Part shown: piece after piece, positions 34,369-44,831 of the stretch
Numbering within the stretch: position 1 is the stretch's first letter
How the letters are laid out: each line of letters starts with the position of its first letter
Assembly: GCA_022605405.1 (NCBI GenBank)
Contig: JABYQQ010000001.1
Location: 3,534,001-3,598,000 of the forward strand
Direction of reading: 5' to 3'
DNA from: Earliella scabrosa
Taxonomy: Eukaryota; Basidiomycota; Agaricomycetes; Polyporales; Polyporaceae
Length of the DNA stretch: 64,000 nt
Program-made: the position numbers and the translations under genes
Notes under the pieces: generated by a model
Database searches by the model: none
Told to the model about the DNA's origin: nothing
What the model saw: only the letters and a program-made list of their open reading frames with translations

Positions 34369-35954
34369 CTGTGCAGATTACTCACAAGAGTTAGGCCGCA
34401 CTGAGGGTGCCAATCCAGTCACTACCACTGCAATCAGAAGCCGCCGCGAGGATCCAGTCTCTGAATGGAATGGACAATTGAGCTGATAGGGTTGCTGTGG
34501 GATGTAGAATGCTAGAGTACTATGATTTATCTTGTGATCTTCGCCCGAATACACGATGATGGCTGTACTACATGTCCCGCAAAACCCGCGGACAACCCGC
34601 AACCCGCAACAGCCCTCTACCCGGCGTCTAACCCGTGACCCGCCAAAACCCGAGGGTGCACGGGGCGGGTTTTGCACGGGACCGGGTGCGGGTCAGGCCG
34701 GAGATACCCGGGGGTAACCCCGTGCCATTCCCTAGAAATGATCCGGATCTGTGCAGATCTGATCCGTGCAGATCTGGATCAAGGAAAAAAAGTGCTCCTG
34801 ATCTGCGGATTCAGATCCGGATCATCCGCGGATCGATCTGTGCTTGGCCTTATGCTGTATCTTTGTATAAACACAAAAGCAATATGTATGTAGCAATTAA
34901 ACACTCATCAATCATTCGTGCCAGACATGGCTCACTTTAAACCAAGTTTACATGTGTGACTCTGGAGTTATGTAGACACCAGACAACTCCACATAAGTTG
35001 CATGCTCTTCAGCTCACTTCTTAAATGCCTCGCTGAAATTGGTGCTTCTCTCTCATTTCTTGGTTAACTGCTCAAGATAGTTGTAGACGGACTTTTTCAA
35101 GACCACCATGTCCAGATGGGAGCCATCCAGGACCTCCACCATGAATGCGCCATGGGGGCACTTCTACATCACAGGGATAAGATCTGCAAGCACCAGCTGC
35201 TTGTTGAGAGATTGAGCTGTGGGACAATGACACCACTCCAGTTCAACATCATAAAGTCCATTCGTATGAGTGATGACTAAGGCAAGAAACTTTTGTGTTG
35301 CAGCTCCAGTTGGTGCGTTTGGCCAGGGTTCCCCATGATGGCCGATGTGGTAGACAAAGCCCAAATACAGCAGTTTGTGGTGTACAATAAACTGGCCGCA
35401 CCACTCCTCTATCCGATGGAAGGGGAGGGAGGTGCTTGTGCACAGACACAATGCATCTATTGCACAAGGCAGGACTGGAAGCAGTCCTGGCACTGGTAGA
35501 GAGCTTGTGCTGTCTGACAGTGGCTGCAACTCCTGGTAATGAGTTCATTGGCCTTGCACTTCAACCAACATTTCAGGATGAGATCAAAATGATTGGATGC
35601 CACGCGTAGTTTGTCCCCCAGTGTTGGCTGGTGACATCTCCTTGTGGATACACAGTACACACATAAAGACTGCAGCAATGTAAGTACCTTGGTCTTTTGG
35701 GTTTTCTCACTATGTTTCTGCTTGGTGTCAGAGACAGACAGTGGTGGCTGGGATGTGTTACCCACAGCTGCAGTTTGTGACTGCAAGCCTGAGAAATGAG
35801 GCTGAACATGGTCTGCAGGTGAGAATCCAGCCACAAGTGAATCTGCATCGAAGGTGACCTCATCGAGAAGTGTGAGACCGTCAGAGGAGCTGCTTGTGAC
35901 AGCAGGGCAACTGCACAGACAACTGCCCTCCAGTAATAATGATGGAGCTCCACC

Positions 35955-36329
35955 TAAGGCTGAACACGGATTGATCCACGGGTGATCTGGATCTGTACCT
36001 ACAGGTCAAGCAGCCAAAAAATGCTCGACCTGGATCTGCACGGATCATGATCCATTGTGACCTGGATCTGTTTGGACCTGAACCTACAGGTCAGATCACG
36101 GATTGATCTGTGGATCAGCAATATGTTTGATGTATAAATAGATAAATTCCATAAAAACAAGTGATATATTGCTTAAAAGTTTTGACCTGTGACCTGAATG
36201 TAAAATGGAATCTATGACCTGAATCTGCCATGATCTGGATCTGTTTGATCTGGATCTGTTTTGACCTGAACCTACAGGTCAAATTTCAGGTCGGATCCAG
36301 ATCTACCTGTGCTTGACCTGGATCCATGA
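35955..36329. mobile_element. hAT MITE M3, one terminus missing
   Basis: The left end is TAAGGCTGAACACGGATTGATCC. The interior is the reverse complement of M2. The duplication GCTCCACC is present at 35947-35954 and 36330-36337, but the right end stops at GGATCCATGA and lacks the last ten or so bases (TTCAGCCTTA in M2). It interrupts the KDZ transposase gene near its cysteine cluster. Confidence 0.7.
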
Positions 36330-36346
36330 GCTCCACCAGAACCGAG

Positions 36347-39171
36347 TTACGATTGATGAGTTTACGAATTAATCGTTCTTATGGGGAGCTTTTGGCCCGG
36401 CGCTTGTGACGCAACTCGATCACCGTGGGAAATGTTTTTGTTACCCTTCCATACAACTTATGTCATCTCAGGTAACAATATTACTTACTTTTAGACGCCC
36501 ACCACAGGGTTAGGGTTGAAATTTCTTACTCGTTTCTTACCACTGGACACAGCCACATTGACTACTTTTCTTATGCTCTCCCCCGCGGCTCGGCTGCTGG
36601 CATGGCCGGCGCTTACTACATTGTGTTGGCACATGCTTCGTGGTCCATTGGCATCTATACTATTAGTTACTAGTGGCTCTTTCTATCACTTCTAATGGCT
36701 TCATCCAATACTGCCTATACTTGTAACTCTGTAACAAACATGTTTTGATATTGTTTAGTAGGCATGATCTGCACCTTTTAGATGGACTTACTTCACGTTT
36801 GTATAAACTATTAGCACAAAAGTTATAGCTCATATACACTTGCCCAAATGCGGAAGGTTGGCTGGGTTGTGAGCATGATTTGGCTTCAGTATGCATATCT
36901 GGTCACACTAGATCATTGTCCATTATGTATTGATCTTCTAGACCCATCACACATCTATTTAATCCACTTCAACATGTATCAACAAACACATTTATTGGCC
37001 AAATGTTCGAAAGTTGCGATGATCGTCAACTTTCTACACTTCAATGTACATATAACAGCTCAGGAGTATATAAAATGGATAGAGATGATACAATAGAGAA
37101 TTATCATATTTTTCCATATTTTTGCTATAGAACTGCTGGAGTTATTCAGTAAATAGTGAATAGATCGTTCAGTTGTGATGAGAATATTCCCACGGTGGTG
37201 CGATTGAAGAGAGCTCATTTTTCCGGTTCTAATGGTATATAACACTCTATACTTTCATTAGAAACTGACAGAGATACACTTTGAAGCCAATGGTACTAGT
37301 CCCTGCACAGCCACATGAATAGCCGCTGGAGAATCCCAAACCACTGTCGATGGCGCCTATTTTTTAAGCGCCATCGACAGCGGTTTGGGATTCTCCAGTG
37401 CCTATTGATGTGGCTGTGCACGAGCTAGTACTACTTGCTTCAAAGTGTATCTCTGTTGGTTCCTATGCAATACATGGAGTGTTATATACCATTAGAACCG
37501 GAAAAATGAGCTCTTCTCAATGGCAGTACTGTGGGAATATTCCCATTATTACTGAATGCGCCATTGAACATGCTTTGAGATTTCTAATGACCAATTGTTC
37601 GAAAAATTTGAAGCTCAAAAATGCACATAGCCAGACTTGAACTCTCAACCACAAGCATAGAGAGTACAGGTGTTATCCAGTACACTATTCATACATCATA
37701 AATTATGGGTCATTGATTTACTTGTGTGCTCTGTATGCTCTTGCACTATACAGCACGAACTAGCAGCATTTGGTTATTGTGTACCAGCATACAGTAAGCA
37801 GAGTCAGTGTTACTTACATGTTCCACTTTCTATATACCACGAGTTGTATAGAGTGTTATATATTATTGAAATCACAAATCTGGCATGCTAGTAGAGTATT
37901 ATTCCAAGCTGTTTGTGCTTGATCAACAAGTAAATATTGATTGGTAGAACAATGAAGGGTCATAAGAATGAAGTGTTATAGGTCATTGAGAACCGAAAAA
38001 TCAGCTCTATGAAATGAGACCATTGTGTTTTATGTGCCATTGTTGGTAGTCTGGGATTCTCCAGTGGCTACTGTGCAGATACTAGTACCATTGGCTTCAG
38101 AGTGTATCTCTGTCAGTTTCTAATGAATGTATGGGGTGTTATATACCATTAGAACCGGAAAAATGAGCTCCCTTCAATCGCACCACCGTGGGAATATTCT
38201 CATCACAACTGAACGATCTATTCACTATTTACTGAATAACTCCATCAGTTCTATAGCAAAAATTACGGAAAAATCATGATAATTCTCTATTGTATCATCT
38301 CTATCCATTTCATATACTACTGAGCTCTTATATGTACATTGAAGTATAGAAATTTGACAATCATTGCAACTTCTCGAATAATTGGTCATATGGCCATGTT
38401 GATCTAGAAATTTATCCAGCCAAAATAAGACCACTAGCTTATAACACAGGACATACCAATGATCATCCTTCTGGGCTCTGTAAGGTCTTGTGATGGTACT
38501 GATAACTCAGTGTTACCTACAACTTTCACTCTTCATAAACAATGTAGTGTTTCTAAAGTTGTGTAGAGTAACATGTATCATTGAAAGCACACAATATAGT
38601 GGTTATTTGCTGTACTAGTAGTGTAATATTCTGAGCTGCTTGTGCTTTATGAATGAACAAATGCTGTAAAGAAATGAACTGACATGAATGGAAAGTATTA
38701 TGTGTCATTGAGAAGCCAAAGATCACCTCATAGTCACACTACAAGTTGAATACTGCAACACATAAACACTTTGTTGAGAAATAAGCTAGTATGGTAAGCA
38801 AAAAGAGTGGCACGGTATGCTGCATAAAGCCATGTGCAATGAGCTTGGAATTCCATACTATACTTGGAAAAGTTCATTGAAGTAATAAAAGTTCGTAATA
38901 AAAGTTTGTCCACTGCAAAATGGAGAAATGAGAGTATCTAACATATCTGACAGCAGTGAATGCTCAGTTCAAAAGAGTGTTGCATGAAATGTAAATCTTC
39001 AAGCAATGTTTCATGCTTTGACCAAAAGTTCGAAATCAAGTATATTTGAACCTCATTGTTTAGTGACAGTGTGATGATTGTAGATCATTTGCTCGTTTAT
39101 TAGCATCTCAATAATGATGAGCAACCATCTCATCAATTGTGCCTGCCAGACATGGCCCACTCCCACCCAAG
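36347..39171 (+). mobile_element. Helentron-like element, family B, copy B6
   Basis: It runs from TTACGATTGATGAGTTTACG to CTCATCAATTGTGCC, hairpin GCCA-GACA-TGGC and CCCACTCCCACCCAAG, then T. It is 2,825 bp, close in length to B3 and in the opposite orientation, with the same central palindrome (about 37195-37540) and seven TATATAACACT-type cores. It splits the KDZ gene nine bases from the M3 duplication. Non-coding. Confidence 0.6.
37195..37540. repeat. Central palindrome of family B copy B6
   Basis: Left arm ...AATCCCAAACCACTGTCGAT and GGCGCC, loop TATTTTTTAA, then GCGCCATCGACAGCGG and TTTGGGATTCTCCAG. Complementarity continues outward over the TATATAACACTC core, the ACTTTGAAGC block and AGAGCTCATTTTTCCGG. 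Confidence 0.75.
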
Positions 39172-39441
39172 TGCATGATGAGAGGTCAGGGAGCCAGCTG
39201 ACGTTGTCAAGGCAGCCCCCAAGGTGTGTCTTAAATGGACAGCTTCAGGCTCTTCCTCCAAACAGCGCTTCTTGAACAGAAACGGGAACTGGGTGACAAG
39301 AAGCACGTGCTTGGTGAGCTTAACACCTGCAGGGAATGCCAAGTAGAAGTTCTGCATGCTCACTGAAATATGAGCAGAGGTGGGTGTGTGACAAGTAACC
39401 GCAAACTGACTGCCCCGATGTTGTGCACCAGCACTGGCCAT

Positions 39442-40560
39442 GCCCCGATTTTGTCAACCCGCGCTCTGCAATGCGCCTTCGCACGAGTTCTTTGTGCAAC
39501 CCTTCCGCAGACGGCAGCCGCGCCCCACCAGCTTTCCGACTGCGCGTGACCCCACCACATAAAAACACGCGTGGCTTTGACGTTTCTTCATTTCCCTGAC
39601 GGTCCGGTTGGAGCCCCGCAACGCAAGGGACAAGGTGGTCCCTGATGCATGTTCCACAAGCCAAGGAGGTGGAAGAACATCGCGTGTGAAGGTCGCGAGC
39701 GCGGCATTCGACCGAGTCATGCAGAGCTGACCACTCACGAGCCTGCGAGCTATCGCGACCGACAGACAAGACTTGGGAGCACGAGGACGTGATCGTGCGG
39801 GAGGACATGCCGAGGATTGGGGACACAGCCACCATTCAGTAGCCTTGAGGCTGATTCGTTGAGAGGCGAGATCACGATTGGAGACCACATTTGAGGGTGG
39901 CAGGACGGGAATGTGGCGAAGGCATGCGCAGGTGGAAGAGGATCAGGCAGACGGTGCGGGTGGTGGAAGGGTTGATACAAGAAGTTTTCCGGTTGTTGCA
40001 TTCCGAGGTTGCGGATGGTCGCAGAATTGTGTAGTTAGAGTAGTGCGAGGGCAGAAGCCCCAGTTCATAAAATCCCCCACCCATCAAAACTCTGCAAATA
40101 TGCATGCATTTGCGCATCTGCGTTTGCATTTGGTCTGTGTTTGTGTTTGACAGCGACTTGCGTTTGCGCCCTGTGATTTGCGTTCTTCCCGTCTCGAGAC
40201 ACCATCCTGCGGAGTCCCTCCACAGAGCCTGAGTTAGCCACACCTCTTTGAGCTCTCTTCCTTAGTCTTCCCCCGTGGTCTCTGTGATCCTTTGCAAGTG
40301 CCTTCCAAGAGTCAACTCCGTGTCCGCGTCCTACAAACCTGGGGATCAGATCCCCTACCTTGCACCACCTTCTCGAGTTCTTGGTTTCTTAGTGTGGTTT
40401 AGTTGTTTCTTTCCGCACACAGAGCTGGAGCACACCCATCACCAATATCACAGAGGGACTCTGAGACCTGCTTTTTTGGCAATAATCTGGGGAGGGGAGC
40501 AGTGAGAGCAAACAAAACATAAGCTGGCAAAGTTCAGAGCAGTGGCAGCAACCAACTACA
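39442..40560. other. GC-richer stretch, nothing recognised
   Basis: Overlapping frames of 120-170 codons on the minus strand (39320-40243) have no recognisable motif and probably reflect composition. An alternating TGCATGCATTTGCGCATCTG-type stretch lies near 40095-40125. This may include the 5' flank of the KDZ element, but no terminal repeat was identified. Confidence 0.3.
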
Positions 40561-40880
40561 TGGGCTGGTTTGCAGCTGGGAGAGCGCCCAAAGCCATTTT
40601 GGGGCCCAGGAGAGCACCCAACACCCCATTGAGAGCTGGGAGAGCGCCTAAAGCTCCTTTGGCACCAGGGCAAGGCTGGGCACATGCGGGCTAGGTTACG
40701 TGAGCATTTATTACCTGAATGGACATGCAGAGAAAAATGGGGAGAGTGCCCAATGGCGCCCAAAGCCACTTTGGCAGCAGGACGAGTGTTTAGCACATGC
40801 CGGCTTGGTCACATGAGCCTGAATTGCCTGAATGAACACGCAGAGGAACATGACATTAATGTTCAAAACAAAATCATGCC
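40560..40880. repeat. Degenerate tandem duplication with GAGAGCGCCCAAAGC motifs
   Basis: Two imperfect copies of roughly 120 bp follow each other. CTGGGCACATGCGGGCTAGG (about 40675) recurs as TTAGCACATGCCGGCTTGG (about 40790), each followed by GTGAGC/ATGAGC, a TTACCTGAAT/TTGCCTGAAT block and ATGCAGAG/ACGCAGAG. The short motif GAGAGCGCCCAAAG or a variant precedes them several times. Non-coding. Confidence 0.5.
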
Positions 40881-40904
40881 CCCACCACTTGCTGCAACTA
40901 TTGA

Positions 40905-41085
40905 CTTGGTTTGAAGTGGGCCAATCTCTGGCAGAAGCAATTGATGAGTTGTACATTATTATAGTCCATGTACTGTAGTATAATGTCTCTTCTTAATAAC
41001 ATTTGTTATAGTGGTATCTTGAATCCAATGGAATGTGTTCTATAGAATATACTCTTAAGGTAATACAGTGTAAATAACATGGGCC
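40905..41085 (-). mobile_element. Right-end remnant of a Helentron-like element
   Basis: Reverse-complemented, it reads CTCATCAATTGCTTCT, hairpin GCCA-GAGAT-TGGC, CCACTTCAAACCAAG, then T, a divergent family A-type right end with a new loop but the same stem. About 140 bp of AT-rich interior follows before the composition changes near 41085. No left end was found. Confidence 0.5.
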
Positions 41086-41428
41086 CTCCGGGCAGACCTG
41101 GACACGTAGGCATCAGTAATGCGGCGATCGTGCTGAACGCGCGTTTAACGTGTCAACTAGCTCGACGATTCACGCGGAGTGATTCCCAGCTACAACAGTG
41201 CGGCCCACGGGGTGGTACAGTGAACAGTGGTGTGTGATGTATTCTCCGTACATGTGTACGTTATGCTATCTTACATTGACTCGGCGGGGGACTCTACGGG
41301 ACGAAGTGGATACTGTAGGGCGCAGATATGGACGACCTCACTGGGATTGCTAATTGAGCTATGGCGAGATTTGGAGAGCTGGTTTGCGAGCGTGGTCCGT
41401 GCACGACTCGGGTCGAAAGCTGTTGCCT

Positions 41429-44319
41429 TCAAGCCGAGCAGCCCCTGCATGCAATGAAGGGCGCGAAGTCGAACATAGCTTCCACTGCTGCTTCCAAAGC
41501 GGTGGGTTTGAGCGCAGGCAGATTGACGGGCACAACCTCAGCCCCGGAGGTCAGGATGTCATCTAAACCAAAGGGCAGCGGGAACGCAGGGGCACACGTG
41601 TGTAGGTAGTATAGACCTGTCTTCAAGCCCAGCTCCCATGCCCTGGTCTGCAGGTGCATCTGCATACAGAGGTATTAGGGACTAACGGACGTCGTTAGGT
41701 GCGTGGCAAGTGTACTCACCAGGAGCGCGGTGCTCAGATCCACAATGGAGAGCGACAAGGACTGGCTCTGCTCAATGTAAGGAGTGCGGTCGCCCGCCAT
41801 GTCCACTACGGCAAACGGCTCGATTTCCCATGCGGTGCGATAGACGTTGCGCAGAGTGGCAGGAATGCTCTCGATTCCTTGGATCGAGCTTGTAACAGTT
41901 TGAGTGAATGATAGCAGAATTTCCAACCACAGGCGTACCGTGTCCTGCAATGATTGCAAGACGCATGGCCTCGTCACACATCCCCTCAGCGACAAGATCA
42001 CGCACCAACCAGGGGCATATCTCAGTGAAGTTGCCACTTATCAGCTGATGGGTGACAATGTTGCTATGGTGCTGTAGTCAGACAAGGGACGCGGGGCAGG
42101 CTGTGGACTGACCTTGTGAGAGGCTCCACTTCTGGAGTGTTTCCAAGCAAGTATGATGTCGAAGCAGTGGGCATTTGCGCAGTGATAAGGGAGTTGCGCA
42201 GTCCATACTGCGAGATGCACTCCCCATGGTAGGCCACATGTACAGTGTTCCCACAGACACGGGCAAGCCTGCCCAAGCAGGGTAAGGGCCATGAACCTGC
42301 GCAAGATTGCAGCTCGCATCAAGGGATGTGTGATAGAGTGTTTCAAAAATGAGGATGTTAAGCTCGCGCGCATCGTATGAACATGTCCGCGAGTCCTTGT
42401 ATGCCGACACCGATGGCACATGTGCTGTGGACTGAGCGTGCGCTCTCAGGTGTAGGATAGACCGTGCAGTCCAGAAGGCGATCCATGTTGTGGCTTCACA
42501 ACATCCTGGAACGCCTCGAAGTCGAAACTGCAGTGGTTCCAAACGAAACTCGGGAGCGAGACAGAAGCCAGGGTGCATACCGCGGTCTTCAAGTGGCTAG
42601 AGTACTGCACGATTTCAGTGCAGATGTTAGACGAGGCGATGAGTCCCAGATGGCTCTGATTGTTTCTACCTGAGTGTATGCATAAGACCAACAATCAGAG
42701 ACACGCTTCGTGTGGACAGCACCGTTCACGTTGTCCTTTAACATGACGAACGGGGTGCCGGATTCTCTTTGCGCGTTGCAGATCGTGTTCCACAGCTGGG
42801 GGGCAGAGACTCTCATGAGCGCATGGCCCGCGCACACACAAGAATCGTAGGCGGCGGTGAAATGTTCGCCGTGCAGCGCGTTCAGGGTTGGGACGTCGAT
42901 GGGGTCGAACAAGCACCAGTCACTGCCAGAATTCAGCACGGACATACCGCAGACGTACAATCAGTGCAAGCCGAAGCAGCACCGGTAGTACTCACAAGAC
43001 ATCGGGCACCCCGAGCACCGGATACACGTTACGGACACGGTCGGAGTTGGGAGTGCGCGCGGTGCGGCAGCGGATAAAGGACAAGACATCCATGCCAGAT
43101 AGGAAGATAGACTGTAAGTGCGGAAGGGCACCGGTTGCAGTTGCAAACCATGAACTGCGCGTGGGCGTCATGTATCTTCATGAGAGGTAACACCCCGCCC
43201 TGCGTGCGAGGCATGTCCCTGAACATGCATTACAATGTGTTCCGGATGCGACAAAGCAAACACACTCACCTCTTCACAGGGACCGTTGCAAGGGACATGC
43301 CGATGCTGCCATTGTTGGCCCAGAAACGGTCAAGCTGAAGCGCGCTGCTTGTGAGGGAGAGCGCGCCAGTTGCATCTGGCTGGCACAGGAAACAGGACGC
43401 GAAGCTCTTTGCGGTAGTGCCCACATTGAAGAGGGTGGGCGTAGCGTGTGTGTAGAGCTGATGGGAAAGTGTGTCGTAAGTCGTGAGGATGGACACGAGA
43501 GCTGGGCAACATGCTTACTAGTTCAGCTCGAAGTCGCACGAGTGGACTATAATGTTCTCCAACGCGTGTGCTCCTTGACAGCGGCGACAAAGTCAGGATC
43601 AAGATCCGCATTGTCTCCTGCGCAGGCGTCAGAGGTATAGGCGCAGAACCGGCGTCACACGCACTGTACGTGGTGACCCATGTCAACAGTGATTTCTCCA
43701 TGGTCTTATGCAAATCGGCGACGCAGAGCCGACTAGCGAGGACTGTGTAATCAGGGTGGCGAACCCCGAGGCCTGCAGCAGTGGTCGCGGTGTGCGTCTT
43801 ACAGAAGAAAGTCTGTAAGGTAGGGACGGCGCAGGGCACTGCGACATTCTTACCATCAAGCTCGTGAGCAGTGATCGGAACAGGCAGGCCCATCTGAATG
43901 CGAGACACCAGGCTATTGGTGGGTAAGTGGAAGAGATGCAAGTGGATGGGCGCTGTGGTATACACCTGGGGAGGTCGAGGTGGATGGGATCAAGACCACA
44001 ACTGAGCTGAGGAAGGCGCGGGGGCCGCATTAGCAATAGTGTTGGAGGCTACGGGGCAATTGAACTGTTTGCAGGCAGTGCAACATCTGGCGAACAGTAC
44101 GGTTAGACAAGAGTGGTATGCCCGAGCAAGCACGCGTCATCTTTGTATCATTGAAGGGCTGCAGGCTTCTGAGCGGTTGAACTGCATGAATACAGAGAAT
44201 TGGGAGGAGCACGGATACACACCCGTGGGGGGGAGTGTTGTCAGTCAAATACAGTGCAGGTGAGAACAATACGTACTTCGCTTCACAACGGTAGAGAACA
44301 GCTCGACAGGCTTGGCCAT
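41429..44319 (-). pseudogene. Ribonucleotide reductase large subunit (class I), frameshifted
   Basis: Ribonucleotide reductase R1 makes deoxyribonucleotides. Motifs in order are MAKPVELFSTVVKR (44319), HPDYTVLASRLCVADLHK (about 43760-43710), LYTHATPTLFNVGT...SCFL (about 43455-43380), RCPSALTVYLPIWH, WCLFDPIDVPTLN (42910), LWNTICNAQRESGTPF, the active-site SSNICTEIVQYSS with Asn/Cys/Glu (about 42630), CAIGVGIQGLADMFIR, LNILIFETLYHTSLDASCNL, YGLRNSLITAQMPTASTSYL (about 42180), DRTPYIEQSQSLS, GLKTGLYYLHT (radical-path tyrosines) and a C-terminal CRGC (CxxC). Short introns separate exons. Small deletions shift the frame after IWH (about 43085), after MFIR (about 42370) and after LYMW (about 42240), so it is probably a young pseudogene of an originally full-length gene. 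Confidence 0.8.
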
Positions 44320-44831
44320 GTGCAATAGTTCACACTAAGTATCAGCAGGGGATCAGAAAGGGAAGGGGTTGAAGGGCAGGCGTCGGGGTCTGGATGGTGT
44401 ATTATATGCGTGTGGGCTGAACTGAAACGATGACAGAGGCCTAGTCCGATCTTGGTCTATGGAGTGAGAGGTGTCAGGCGGATGGGAAGTGTTGCACAGC
44501 ACCAGGCAGAGATCGGCGAAGGTAGCTGTCCAGGAAAGAGGGGAAACATTGTTTCAAAGAATACTGGGGGCTGCACTGTGATTAACATGGGGACTGTCAG
44601 TAGCCATTTCGGTACGATGAATGGTGAGGTCAGCGTACTGAGTCATTGGACGGAGCGCGCAGGCCACAAAACCTGTTTTAGCAGTTGTCGGGTGCCAGTG
44701 TTCATGAGACCGGTGGTGCATTGTTTAAGGTGGAATGTTGCGGGCATCAAATGCGCAGATGCTATTGAGATCAGGGCGTCAGGCATGTCAGGAACGGACA
44801 TACACAGGAAAGCTGTGGGCTTCCATTCTGT

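Larger units (their letters stand above)
29762..34734 (+). mobile_element. Apparently intact autonomous hAT transposon (4,973 bp)
   Basis: The ends TAGGCAATGTCAAGGGTGTG and TAGGGAATGGCACGGGGTTA (reverse-complemented) are imperfect inverted repeats. A perfect 8-bp duplication GAAATGAT flanks it (29754-29761, 34735-34742). Subterminal regions hold arrays of GCGGGT/ACCCGC (29790-29870 and 34570-34710), the probable transposase-binding sites. It encodes a transposase with an open frame across nine exons and a second short gene on the same strand. The MITE at 57531 has related ends (TAGGGAATAGCAAGGGT) and may depend on this family. Confidence 0.85.
29249..34852. mobile_element. GATC-rich hAT element hosting a complete hAT transposon
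   Basis: A perfect 8-bp duplication TGCTGTAT flanks it (29241-29248, 34853-34860). The ends are TAAGTGTGAGCGCGGCTCC and, reverse-complemented, TAAGGCCAAGCACAGATCG. The left part (29249-29761) and right part (34743-34852) are full of GGATC, GCAGATC and AGCTCA motifs and are non-coding. The middle is a younger hAT transposon. Without it the element is about 620 bp. Confidence 0.7.
27297..34946 (+). mobile_element. Helentron-like element, family A, copy A2, with nested insertions
   Basis: The left end TTATGATTGATGAGGTACAA and right end CTCATCAATCATTCGT, GCCA-GACA-TGGC, TCACTTTAAACCAAG match A1. Family A sequence appears at 27297-27317, 27708-27762, 28132-28397, 28637-29248 and 34853-34946. The gaps are a CACTA-like MITE, hAT MITE M2, a mariner MITE and a GATC-rich hAT element. 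The A element itself interrupts the KDZ transposase gene. Non-coding. Confidence 0.6.
26330..39441 (-). pseudogene. KDZ-family transposase pseudogene, split by three insertions
   Basis: KDZ (Kyakuja-Dileera-Zisupton) transposases are characteristic of basidiomycetes. Coding segments in order on the minus strand are 39441-39172 (FYLAFPAGVKLTKHVLLVTQ), 35954-34947 and 27296-26330. The second has the cysteine-cluster region CSHCQTAQALYQCQDCFQSC, PFHRIEEWCGQFI, LGFVYHIGHHG and THTNGLYDVELEWCHCPTAQ (35560-35210). The third has GINLPASWRDTSPQLQ (about 27110-27060) and the core LMYNVECKYI...QMYILAHQNLCQRKYCF (26540-26390), matching the family's YDxxCQY and HxxAHxxxCQ motifs. Insertions are a B element, a hAT MITE and an A element. 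Internal frameshifts and stops, and no downstream GEGxERxWS block, mean it is dead and 3'-truncated. Confidence 0.7.

Noticed and set aside
34570..34710. ACCCGC repeats taken at first for a CRISPR-like or satellite array
   Set aside because: The units are 6-10 bp without spacers and mirror GCGGGT repeats at the other end of the same hAT transposon.
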